This document shows, one piece after another, positions 18,087-27,229 of a DNA stretch of 64,000 nucleotides; position 1 is the first letter of the stretch, and every line of letters starts with the position of its first letter. The translations under genes were made by a program, and so were the position numbers. The DNA is from Spirochaetae bacterium HGW-Spirochaetae-3 (GTDB lineage: Bacteria > Spirochaetota > Spirochaetia > Treponematales > UBA12059). The stretch lies in the NCBI GenBank assembly GCA_002839315.1, contig PGXV01000006.1:1176-65175 (forward strand), written 5' to 3'. The notes beneath the pieces are model-generated. The model did no database searches, was not told where the DNA came from, and was given only the letters and a program-made list of their open reading frames with translations.

Positions 18087-20219
18087 ATGAGAATACAGAA
18101 GAAGCCCGATTCCGCGTTGTTGCGGGCCTACGCGCCGGGCTGGGCTTGGACGGCCGTCGCGTCGGCTTGGCTGATCCTGCCGCTCGTAGCCTCGCTCCCT
18201 TCGGCCTTCGGCGTCGCCCCCGGGCTCGCCGCGGCCGGATATACCGGAGCGGCGACGGCGGCCGGGATAGCCGTATGGGCGGTAGCCGGGATAGCCGCGT
18301 GGGAGCTCGCGGCGTACTTCGTCCGAGACCGGCTGCCGGCGGTCGCGGATCCCCGGCGGCCGCTGGCGGCGGTCGTCCATATCGCCTCGTCGACCTGCGC
18401 CCTCGTCGTCCCCTCCGCCCACGCTATGGCCTTCGCGACCCGCGGCGCTTATTTCTCCGACCTCCCCTGGTGGACCTGGTCAATGGCGGCGGCGTCCCTG
18501 GCCTGGAACGTATTCTCCGTCGTACGGCTCATCCGCGTACTGAGCGAGAGGGACGACGGGTACCGCGAGTACGCGGCGTTCCGGAGCGCGACCGAGAAGC
18601 CGGCCAGGTCGCGATTCGGCCTGAGCTCGACCCGCGGTATCCAGCGGCGCCTGACGCTCGCGTTCACGTCCCTGATCCTGGTCATCGTCGTCGTGCTCGC
18701 GGCCACGTTGCTCCATGATTTCGGCTCGACGCTGCTTAGGGCGATCATGGACAACGGCGGTGCGCTCGCCGACAGGACGGCGAGCATCGTCAAGACCAAT
18801 ATCGGAGACCGTATCGCGCTCGACGATTACCTTTCCATAGAGTCGAAGAAGAACGCGGGCGCGTCGTTCCCGTTCGCCAGCGTGTCGTACTATCGCCGAG
18901 ATCCCAGGACCGGCGCCTACGCCGTTCGCTCGTCGACCGACGCCGCGCTTATCGGCGCCGCCCTGGATAGGGCCGCCGTCGGGGCGTCGCCAGAGACGTC
19001 GTCCATGGTAGAAGGCGAATCCAGTATCGAATTCCGCGCGCCGGTGCTGCTGTCGGGCGTCAACCTCGGCTTCGTCTCGGTAGTCTACGACCGGCAGACC
19101 ATCTACGGGCCGTATTACCTGACGAAGGTGAAGGCGGCGCTGATATCGTTCCTGTTCCTGTACGCGTCGGTCTTCGTCACGTATCTGTTCGGCCGGGGCA
19201 TCGTGTTCCCCATACTGTTCCTGCGCATGAGCGTCAATTCCATATCGACTCGGCTGGCATCGATGGTCAAGGGCGATTCTCGCGTATCCGCGGACAACCT
19301 GCGCTACGACGATCGCGTGTCGACGAAGGACGAGATAAAGAAGCTGTCCGTGGAGATAGGTAACATGGCCGCGGTGATACGCGGCGTAGTACCCTATATA
19401 TCCACGTCGACGCTCAGGCATTCCGAGCGCGACGCGCCTATGACCGAGCGCCGCGACCTCGCGTTCCTGTTCACCGATATACGAGGCTTCACGACCCTTT
19501 GCGAGGGCCTGTCCCCGGAGGACGTCGTCTCGATGCTCAATCATTACCTCGACATCCAGGCCGAGGCGATAACGGCCAACGGCGGCGATATCGACAAATT
19601 CGTCGGCGACGAGGTGATGGCCGCGTTCGACGGCCCTGACAAGGAACTGAAGGCCTGCCGCGCGGGCCTCGCCATACGCGAGGCCATGGCCGCGGCGCAG
19701 GAGAAGGCCAGGAGCGAGTCCAAGGCGATCGTATCCATAGGCATCGGTATCAACGCGGGCCCGGTCGTGTTCGGTTCGGTCGGGGCCCGCGATCGCATGG
19801 ACTTCACGAGCATCGGCGATACGGTCAATCTCGCGGCCAGGCTCGAGGGAGCGAACAAGATATACGGTACCAAGTCGCTCGTATCCCAGGCGGTCTACGA
19901 GCGGGTAAAGGACGAGCTGCTATGCCGGGAGATCGACCTGATTGCCGTGAAGGGAAAGGTCGTGCCCGTTCGAATATACGAAGTATTGCAGGAGGCGAAG
20001 AAGGCGCCTCCGAAGCTCCATCATATCAAGGACGCGTACGAGGCCGGTCTCTCCGCGTATAGGGCGAGGCGCTGGGCCGCCGCCAAGAAGCTGTTCGGCA
20101 AGGTAATCGACGCGTACGGCGACGAGGCCAGCGAGGTCTTCGTCCATCGCATCGAGGTCTTCGAGTCCAGCCCGCCGCCCGAGAATTGGGACGGCGTCTT
20201 CAGGATGACGGTCAAGTAG
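18087..20219 (+). CDS. membrane class III adenylate/guanylate cyclase
   Basis: 710 residues. Four or five hydrophobic segments occupy about residues 15-160. Another transmembrane helix lies near 200, then a periplasmic sensor-like region (about 225-350), a helix near 365 and a HAMP-like linker. The catalytic domain begins DLAFLFTDIRGFTTLCEGL (about 455), with the two metal Asp in FTDI and VGDEVMAAF, and continues to SIGDTVNLAARLEG and VKGK. The last 70 residues carry a TPR-like pattern. It makes cAMP or cGMP in response to a periplasmic signal. GGGAGGCGGAGG precedes the ATG. The Crp-type regulator at 22.8 kb is a possible but unproven target. Confidence 0.9.
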   Translation: MRIQKKPDSALLRAYAPGWAWTAVASAWLILPLVASLPSAFGVAPGLAAAGYTGAATAAGIAVWAVAGIAAWELAAYFVRDRLPAVADPRRPLAAVVHIASSTCALVVPSAHAMAFATRGAYFSDLPWWTWSMAAASLAWNVFSVVRLIRVLSERDDGYREYAAFRSATEKPARSRFGLSSTRGIQRRLTLAFTSLILVIVVVLAATLLHDFGSTLLRAIMDNGGALADRTASIVKTNIGDRIALDDYLSIESKKNAGASFPFASVSYYRRDPRTGAYAVRSSTDAALIGAALDRAAVGASPETSSMVEGESSIEFRAPVLLSGVNLGFVSVVYDRQTIYGPYYLTKVKAALISFLFLYASVFVTYLFGRGIVFPILFLRMSVNSISTRLASMVKGDSRVSADNLRYDDRVSTKDEIKKLSVEIGNMAAVIRGVVPYISTSTLRHSERDAPMTERRDLAFLFTDIRGFTTLCEGLSPEDVVSMLNHYLDIQAEAITANGGDIDKFVGDEVMAAFDGPDKELKACRAGLAIREAMAAAQEKARSESKAIVSIGIGINAGPVVFGSVGARDRMDFTSIGDTVNLAARLEGANKIYGTKSLVSQAVYERVKDELLCREIDLIAVKGKVVPVRIYEVLQEAKKAPPKLHHIKDAYEAGLSAYRARRWAAAKKLFGKVIDAYGDEASEVFVHRIEVFESSPPPENWDGVFRMTVK

Positions 20220-20431
20220 GGCATTCCGGGGCCTCGTACGGCGATAACGTCGGCGCGACCCTATTCGTTCGCGAAGGTTTCTGCTATATTCATACAGACG
20301 AGAATATCCGCGGCCCCGTGAAGGAACGCACGCGGAGCGGCCGCATTATGTAATTAGAGTTCTCGAGAAACCTTTGGGTCGTTCTCGATCCGCTCGAACG
20401 GCTAAACCTTTCTTCTCGCCCAAGGATTCCC
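20220..20431 (+). promoter_or_regulatory. long 5' leader of the DEAD-box helicase gene
   Basis: No gene fits this stretch. TATATT (20285-20290) is the best -10 candidate, giving a leader of about 135 nt. The leader holds the palindrome TTCTCGAGAA (20358-20367), GCGGCC/GGCCGC arms, and a CGTTC/GAACG inverted repeat near 20380-20400. Long structured leaders are common for cold-induced RNA helicases; that role here is inference. Confidence 0.35.
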
Positions 20432-22003
<1,572 letters not shown>

Positions 22004-22022
22004 GGGCGATACGATACGAGGA

Positions 22023-22072
22023 ACGGCCCGCGGTCGATGGAGGATCCATCGGCCGCGGGCCGTCTCTTTTTT
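22023..22072 (+). terminator. intrinsic terminator of the DEAD-box helicase gene
   Basis: ACGGCCCGCGG (22023-22033) pairs perfectly with CCGCGGGCCGT (22053-22063) around a loop with an inner GATGG/CCATC stem, then CTC and a run of seven T. The T-run ends where the opposite-strand tRNA-Leu ends. Confidence 0.92.
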
Positions 22073-22155
22073 TGCCGGGGGCCGGACTCGAACCGGTACG
22101 CCCTTACGGACAAGGGATTTTAAGTCCCTGGTGTCTACCATTCCACCACCCCGGC
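22073..22155 (-). tRNA. tRNA-Leu (anticodon TAA)
   Basis: Read on the minus strand, the 83-nt sequence folds as a class II tRNA: acceptor GCCGGGG/CCCCGGC with discriminator A, D-arm with TGGTAGAC, anticodon arm AGGGA-CTTAAAA-TCCCT giving anticodon TAA, a short variable arm, and T-arm CCGG-TTCGAGT-CCGG. CCA is not encoded. The 5' acceptor strand is also the end of the last unit of an upstream hairpin repeat array. Confidence 0.95.
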
Positions 22156-22228
22156 GGGTGAGCCGGGGAAAACCCCGGCGGGTGAGCCGGGGAAAACCCC
22201 GGCGGGTGAGCCGGGGAAAACCCCGGCG
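22149..22228. repeat. 24-bp tandem repeat of hairpin units in the tRNA-Leu leader
   Basis: Three exact 24-bp units (22149-22172, 22173-22196, 22197-22220) plus a partial fourth. Each unit is CCCCGGC-GGGTGA-GCCGGGG followed by AAAA on the plus strand. The first seven bases of unit one are the complement of the tRNA 5' acceptor strand. In the tRNA transcript this gives alternating GCCGGGG and CCCCGGC segments separated by TTTT or TCACCC. Confidence 0.95.
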
Positions 22229-22242
22229 GATTACAGTCGCGC

Positions 22243-22271
22243 ATGATAGCCGGGCTCCATTCCGGAGTCAA
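22243..22271 (-). promoter_or_regulatory. promoter of tRNA-Leu
   Basis: On the minus strand TTGACT (22266-22271), a 17-base spacer and TATCAT (22243-22248). Transcription would start near 22236 and run through the three hairpin repeats before entering the tRNA at 22155. Confidence 0.7.
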
Positions 22272-22311
22272 GGTTAGTATGTCCCGGTAATGTAACCGAA
22301 CCTCAAAATAC

Positions 22312-22340
22312 TTGCTTGTACGGCGTTCGAGACGTATAGT
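22312..22340 (+). promoter_or_regulatory. promoter of the receiver/Crp gene pair
   Basis: TTGCTT (22312-22317), 17 bases, TATAGT (22335-22340), followed by about 65 bases of leader to the ATG at 22408. Confidence 0.5.
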
Positions 22341-22407
22341 ATCGTAGTGTTTGGGCGTTCTGGATGCTCCGATTACGACTATCCGTATAACATTGAGGTT
22401 ATTATTA

Positions 22408-22776
22408 ATGAAAACCGTTCTAATCATCGATGATGAACCCTTGATGCGCGAGACTACGACCATGATGCTCGAAAGAGCCGGTTACAAGTGCCTGAGCGCG
22501 GCTTCGGCGGACGAGGGCGTGACGATGATGGAAGCCAATCAGGTAGCCGTCGCATTGGTCGATGTCGTATTGCCCGGCAAGAACGGCCTGGAGCTGGCCA
22601 TAGAGCTTAACCAGAAATGGCCCGCGACGCCTATCGTGCTGATGTCGGGGCGCGTTTCGACCGAGGCCGATTCCATAAGGAATTTTAGCGGGCATTTCGG
22701 TATCAAGGGCTCCATCTCGAAGCCGTTCACCATGGAACAGCTCCTGGGAGCGGTCGCAGACGCCATCGCCGAGTGA
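22408..22776 (+). CDS. CheY-like single-domain response regulator
   Basis: 122 residues consisting only of a receiver domain: acidic pair in IIDDEP (residues 7-9), phospho-acceptor Asp in VALVDVVLPGKNG near residue 53, Ser in VLMSGR near 81, and Lys in SISKPF near 107. There is no output domain, so it must act through a partner. It lies four bases before the Crp/Fnr-type regulator gene, suggesting the two act in one pathway. The ATG at 22408 has GAGG nine bases upstream; the frame is open further but the receiver begins here. Confidence 0.9.
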   Translation: MKTVLIIDDEPLMRETTTMMLERAGYKCLSAASADEGVTMMEANQVAVALVDVVLPGKNGLELAIELNQKWPATPIVLMSGRVSTEADSIRNFSGHFGIKGSISKPFTMEQLLGAVADAIAE

Positions 22777-22780
22777 TCGT

Positions 22781-23431
22781 ATGATCGGGGGAGATGATCT
22801 CATCGCCGTCTTCCGCGGCGCGGCTGACCTCGCGGGGGTGCGTCTAGATGAGCGTTCGTTCGGCAAGGGAGAACGCCTGTTCGATTCCGGATATTCGCTT
22901 GAAGGCGTGTATATGCTGACCGGAGGCCTCGCCGCGTCCCGTACCCTGCTGGAGAACGGCCGCGAGCTTCTGATAGCGTTGCACGGCCGCGGCGATACGA
23001 TAGGCGACCTGGAGTACTGCATGGGCGGCTCCGCGATATGCGGAGTGGAGGCTCTAGAGCCGACGACGGCGTTCTGGGCGGATTCAGTATCCCTCGACCG
23101 CATGGTAGCCGCCGATTATCGCCTGCCGCTCGCGTTCGCGCGCGTGCTTGCGGTCCGGCTCTACCGCTCAAGCCAACGATTATCGGTCGGCGTCGCCTAT
23201 CCGCTGGAATACTGCCTGCTAAAGGCGGTGCTCGCTCGGTTGGACGCTCCCGACGACGGCAGGCCCTTGTCCAAGCGAGACCTGGCCGGTTACCTCGGCC
23301 ATACCGAGCGGCACGTCAACCGGCTGCTACGCGACCTGGAATACGCCGGCATACTGTCTGTTGACGGCGGCGTCGTCTCCGTCGCGGATCCCGTGCTCGT
23401 CCGGCGCCGCCTGGACGAGCTCGAGGAGTGA
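22781..23431 (+). CDS. Crp/Fnr family transcriptional regulator
   Basis: 216 residues. The N-terminal cyclic-nucleotide-binding-type beta barrel covers about residues 15-120 (GERLFDSGYSLEGVYMLTGG, then RGDTIGDLEY). The C-terminal winged helix-turn-helix has SKRDLAGYLGHTERHVNRLL near residue 170. No FNR-type cysteine cluster is present at the N-terminus. The barrel lacks the full cAMP-contact motif of E. coli CRP, so the ligand is uncertain. It is co-transcribed with the CheY-like receiver just upstream. The nearby adenylate cyclase makes cAMP a candidate ligand, on context only. Confidence 0.88.
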   Translation: MIGGDDLIAVFRGAADLAGVRLDERSFGKGERLFDSGYSLEGVYMLTGGLAASRTLLENGRELLIALHGRGDTIGDLEYCMGGSAICGVEALEPTTAFWADSVSLDRMVAADYRLPLAFARVLAVRLYRSSQRLSVGVAYPLEYCLLKAVLARLDAPDDGRPLSKRDLAGYLGHTERHVNRLLRDLEYAGILSVDGGVVSVADPVLVRRRLDELEE

Positions 23432-23458
23432 TGCATGGAACGGAGCGTGTACCTCGCC

Positions 23459-25153
23459 CTATTCCCATGCTGCTATGAGTTCCTCGTAGGCTATCGTCTC
23501 CGGCGCGGCATCGGGCCGCTCCGGCTTAGGCGAACCTGGTTGGGATAGCCAATACTCATCGTCGACGGGCGTGTTCAGTCGGGGAGAATAGCGCCTGAGG
23601 TTCATCGTGGCCATAAGGTCGTCCATCTCCGCGGCCAGCCTGTCCATGGATTCCTGGGGCGTCGTTTCCCCGACGACCGCCGTGGAGATATTGCGCCACC
23701 AGAGTTGTGACAGTAACGGATAATGCGGCACGTTCAGCCCGGAGTCGGTGAATTTCTTCTCGTCGGACGATCGGTAGAACGCGGTGAGGCCGCCGTATTC
23801 AGCGTCGCGTTCCCTGACATACTCGCATTCTACTGTCGATTTCCTCATGGGGCTCATGCCGACGATGAATTTCTTTAGGCTGACCGTCTTGGAAACGCAG
23901 AACTGGGCCCATAGCCAGGCGGCCTTACGGTCGTCGCCCTTGACGCTGTCCTTGAGTATGGTCCAGCTTCCCGCGTCCTGATAGCCTATCTTCATGCCTT
24001 CGTCCCAGTACTTGCCGTGCGGGGTAGGAGCGACGCGCCACAGCGGCTTGCCGTCGGCATCCACGACACGGCCTTTGTTAGTGAGGAACTCGTCCTCCGA
24101 GAGCCAGGTCGTATATTGGAAGATCATCTGCGCCACCGTTCCCCTGGCCGGATATATCGCCGCTTCGTCCCAGGTCATGTCGATAGCCTCGGGCGGCGCG
24201 AATCGCTTGAGCCAGTCGATGTACTTCGTCAGCGCGTAAACGGCGGCCGGTCCGTTGGCCGCGCCGCCCCGCGATACCGAGGCGCCTACCGGTATGCGGT
24301 CGACGACCCTGATGCCCCACTCGTCGACGGGTAGCCCGTTTGGAAGGCCCCGGTCGCCGACGCCGGCTATCGAGAGCCACGCGTCGGTGAAGCGCCAACC
24401 GAGCGACGGCGATTTCTTGCCGTAGTCCATATGCCCGTATACCTTGACGCCGTCGATCTCCCTGCCCGTGAAGAATTCCGCGATATCCTCGTAGGCTTCC
24501 CAGTTGATGGGCACGCCGAGCTCGTATCCGTAGCGTCGCCGGAATTCCGCCTTCAGGTCTTCGCGGGAGAACCAGTCGTGCCTGAACCAATACAGGTTGA
24601 CGAATTGCTGGTCCGGTAGCTGTAGCTGACGCCCGTCGTAATCCTGCCCGAATTCGGGATTGAGGAAGTCGGCGAGGTCGAGGAACGGATCGGTTACGTC
24701 GCGCCCCTCGCCGGCCATGTACTCCGTCAGGTCGAGGGCCGAATCGGCCCGCAGGTGGGTCCCGACCAGGTCCGCGTCGTTGACGTAGACGTCGTAGATG
24801 CGCCGCTTCGTCTGCATCTGCTGGAGGATCTTGTCGACGACCTCGCCCTCGCTCTTTATGTCGTGGGTAACCGCTATGCCCGTGATGTCGGTAAAGGCGC
24901 GCGTCAGCACGTCGGATTCCCATTTATGGGTCTTAATGTCCTCGGCGACGCTCCGAATCTTTATTCCCTGAAGGGGCCGGGCGGCGGTCGCGAACCACTC
25001 GAGTTCGCGCACTATCTCCTGGCGGCTCGCGGCCGAGGGCTGTAGCTCGTCGGCCCAGCGTTCTATGGCCTCGCGCCTCTCGTGAGGGATCGCGTTACCG
25101 CACGAGCCGAGGACGATCGCCGCCAGCGCGGCGCAGAGCATCCGTATTCGCAT
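23459..25153 (-). CDS. GlpV-like extracellular solute-binding lipoprotein (orphan)
   Basis: 564 residues from the ATG at 25153, chosen for GGAG upstream; an ATG four codons earlier is possible. The signal peptide has lipobox VLGSC. The long mature chain resembles the GlpV type of binding protein known from glycerol ABC transporters: IERWADELQPS, ELEWFATAARPLQGIKI, ESDVLTRAFTDITGI, VNDADLVGTHLR and GWRFTDAWLSIAG. Length also fits (about 570 against 300-450 for most binding proteins). No permease or ATPase gene lies in the window, so it may serve a distant transporter or work as a receptor partner. It is divergent from a Cache-domain sensor by 124 bp and lies a few kilobases from the glycerol genes. 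Confidence 0.82.
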   Translation of the reverse strand: MRIRMLCAALAAIVLGSCGNAIPHERREAIERWADELQPSAASRQEIVRELEWFATAARPLQGIKIRSVAEDIKTHKWESDVLTRAFTDITGIAVTHDIKSEGEVVDKILQQMQTKRRIYDVYVNDADLVGTHLRADSALDLTEYMAGEGRDVTDPFLDLADFLNPEFGQDYDGRQLQLPDQQFVNLYWFRHDWFSREDLKAEFRRRYGYELGVPINWEAYEDIAEFFTGREIDGVKVYGHMDYGKKSPSLGWRFTDAWLSIAGVGDRGLPNGLPVDEWGIRVVDRIPVGASVSRGGAANGPAAVYALTKYIDWLKRFAPPEAIDMTWDEAAIYPARGTVAQMIFQYTTWLSEDEFLTNKGRVVDADGKPLWRVAPTPHGKYWDEGMKIGYQDAGSWTILKDSVKGDDRKAAWLWAQFCVSKTVSLKKFIVGMSPMRKSTVECEYVRERDAEYGGLTAFYRSSDEKKFTDSGLNVPHYPLLSQLWWRNISTAVVGETTPQESMDRLAAEMDDLMATMNLRRYSPRLNTPVDDEYWLSQPGSPKPERPDAAPETIAYEELIAAWE

Positions 25154-25240
25154 CCAAATCTCCATGGGATCGACGTTCTGTAGATTCTAGCAGGCTTTAC
25201 GCTATCCAGGTGGCACATCCGCGTCTTGGTACCGAAAATT

Positions 25241-25259
25241 GTTGCGGCAACGCGATAGT
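25241..25259 (+). promoter_or_regulatory. candidate regulatory palindrome and -10 before the Cache sensor gene
   Basis: GTTGC-G-GCAAC (25241-25251) is an inverted repeat next to GATAGT (25254-25259), 17 bases before the ATG at 25277. No -35 or Shine-Dalgarno sequence is evident. Confidence 0.25.
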
Positions 25260-25276
25260 AATGCGATCATCATGCA

Positions 25277-27229
25277 ATGAAGATCAAGGACAGGCTTCAT
25301 CGTGCCTTCTCCCTGGTCGTGCTGTCTGTGCTATCGGCGACGGGTATCGTCATACTCACGCTGACGAGAAGCAGCGCCGAAAGCGCCCTGGACAAGGAAC
25401 TCTCCCAGACATCGTTCCTGATCTACAAGATAGTCCAGAACGTCTTCGACTTGAACGAGAAGATGCTGCTCGGCAACCTGAAGCTCCTCGAGTCGAATAT
25501 CAGGACGGTCGGCCTGGACGAGTCGGTGATGATACACTCGGACGCTGAGCATTATATAACCAGGCTCACCGATTACGTCGAGGTGCCCGCGTTGACCATA
25601 AACGACCGGGTAGCCTTTGGCGACAACGACCTTGTCGATACGGTCGCGGGTATCTCCGGCGGCAATGTCAGCGTGTTGCAGCTCTTCCCGCAGGGGCTAC
25701 TGCAGATCGCGACGAATATCCGGCGTCCCGACGGCCGGAGGGCGACGCAGCTGTATTATCCGAATGACGACAAGATCACCATGGCCATCAGGGCGGGGCA
25801 GACCTATATAGGCAAGGCGTTCGAGATGAACGAATGGCATATCGTGGCCTATCGCCCCGTCTTCTATGACGGGAAGCCTATCGGGGCGATCCACGCCGGC
25901 ATCAAGCCCGATATAGACGACCTCCGCAAGCATATACTCGATATCAGGATCGGACGTACCGGCTGCCCCTACATCGTCGATACCGAGGGTATCCTCGTCA
26001 TCTCGGCGCATGACGAGAACGAGAACGTGTACCATCTGCCGTATATCAAGAAGATGGTCGATAGCCGGAGCGACGGCATGGTCTCCTATCGGGACGGCGC
26101 CCGCTGGCCCGATAGCGGCGACGAGACGATCGCCTACTACCGTTACCTTCCGGCGATGGAGTGGATCGTCGTGACGGGGTCCCTGAAGCGCGAATTCTAC
26201 TCCGATCAGGAAATCATCACCTGGATCATCGTGCTGTCGATGATCATAGCGTTCGGCGCCGCCGTGCTCGTGTCCCTCCAGGTCTCGGACAACCTCACGA
26301 AGTCGATCCAATTCCTGACCGATAGCATGAACGCGGTCAAGGACCTCCGCTTCGATTTCGGCGACTTCGCGGCGGTCGAGCGCATCAAGCGCCGGCTCAA
26401 GGAAAGCTCGGCCGCCGAGGACGAGATCGTCGTCATGACGGAAGCCTACTACAAGATGCTCGACGAGCTCGAAGGCGCCCAGCGGCAGATCATCTCCAAG
26501 CATCGGCGCTTCCGCCAGATCGAGATAGCGAAGAAGGTGGGCTCCATGCTGAGCGACGACTTCGAGACGCTACAGGGCTACGAGGTCGCGGCCAGGGTCG
26601 CGCCGTCGGACGAGGCGGCGGGTCAGTATTTCGACAGGACCGCGGGCCCGTACGGACAATCCTGGTACTTGATAGGCGAGGCGGCGTCCCGCAGCGCCGC
26701 GGCCGGCCTCATCATGATGATGGCGCAGTCGGCCATCAGCTCGATAACCCGGTCGATTCCCGATGCCAGCGGCGTCGAGATCGCCGAGATGATGAATCGC
26801 TTCCTGATCGACGGCCTGCGCGTTCGCGCCGACCTCGAGGCTATCCGCTCGGTCTCCATCGTCGTAACGCGGCCGGACGGTACGTTCGAGTACGCGGGGA
26901 TGGACGATCACGTGCTCGTGTACAGGGGCGCGGAGGGGCGGTGCTTCGAGGTGGCGACCGAGCCGGCGGGCATGCCGGGCAAGGGCGGCTCGCCGGGCGT
27001 CCGCGTGCTCGGCCTTGGCATGGAGCCGAGCGACCTGCTCGTATGCGGGTATGCCGTCGATCGGAGGCGCCCGGGCGACGCCGCGGGCCGGGCGTGGATG
27101 GCGGAGCTCGTCGAGGAATTCGCGGCTGAGCGGCTAGAGGATATCGCTACGAAGACGCACGCGGCGATGAACGGCGACCGCGGCGCGGGCCTGGCGAGCA
27201 GTACCGCCGTATTCATCAGGAAACACTGA
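25277..27229 (+). CDS. membrane sensor: Cache domain, HAMP and degenerate SpoIIE/PP2C-like domain
   Basis: 650 residues. One transmembrane helix lies near residues 12-30, then a large periplasmic Cache-type sensor (about 35-310, with YIGKAFEMNEWHIVAYRPVF and GRTGCPYIVDTEG), a second helix near 315-335, and a HAMP-like linker. The C-terminal 230 residues follow a SpoIIE/PP2C pattern, but metal-binding positions look lost: the usual GGDxxD reads AGQYFD, IGDVSGHG reads IGEAASRS, and the late TDG reads CGYAV. It therefore looks like a pseudo-phosphatase that may bind rather than dephosphorylate a partner. It is divergent from the GlpV-like gene. Its stop codon directly abuts the stop of the convergent luxR gene. 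Confidence 0.82.
   Translation: MKIKDRLHRAFSLVVLSVLSATGIVILTLTRSSAESALDKELSQTSFLIYKIVQNVFDLNEKMLLGNLKLLESNIRTVGLDESVMIHSDAEHYITRLTDYVEVPALTINDRVAFGDNDLVDTVAGISGGNVSVLQLFPQGLLQIATNIRRPDGRRATQLYYPNDDKITMAIRAGQTYIGKAFEMNEWHIVAYRPVFYDGKPIGAIHAGIKPDIDDLRKHILDIRIGRTGCPYIVDTEGILVISAHDENENVYHLPYIKKMVDSRSDGMVSYRDGARWPDSGDETIAYYRYLPAMEWIVVTGSLKREFYSDQEIITWIIVLSMIIAFGAAVLVSLQVSDNLTKSIQFLTDSMNAVKDLRFDFGDFAAVERIKRRLKESSAAEDEIVVMTEAYYKMLDELEGAQRQIISKHRRFRQIEIAKKVGSMLSDDFETLQGYEVAARVAPSDEAAGQYFDRTAGPYGQSWYLIGEAASRSAAAGLIMMMAQSAISSITRSIPDASGVEIAEMMNRFLIDGLRVRADLEAIRSVSIVVTRPDGTFEYAGMDDHVLVYRGAEGRCFEVATEPAGMPGKGGSPGVRVLGLGMEPSDLLVCGYAVDRRRPGDAAGRAWMAELVEEFAAERLEDIATKTHAAMNGDRGAGLASSTAVFIRKH

Noticed and set aside
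22149-22228. The 24-bp repeat array considered as a CRISPR.
   Set aside because: Units are contiguous with no variable spacers and each is a simple hairpin plus AAAA.
25210-25228. TGGCAC at 25211 upstream of the Cache sensor, considered as a sigma-54 promoter.
   Set aside because: No TTGC-like -12 element at the required spacing.
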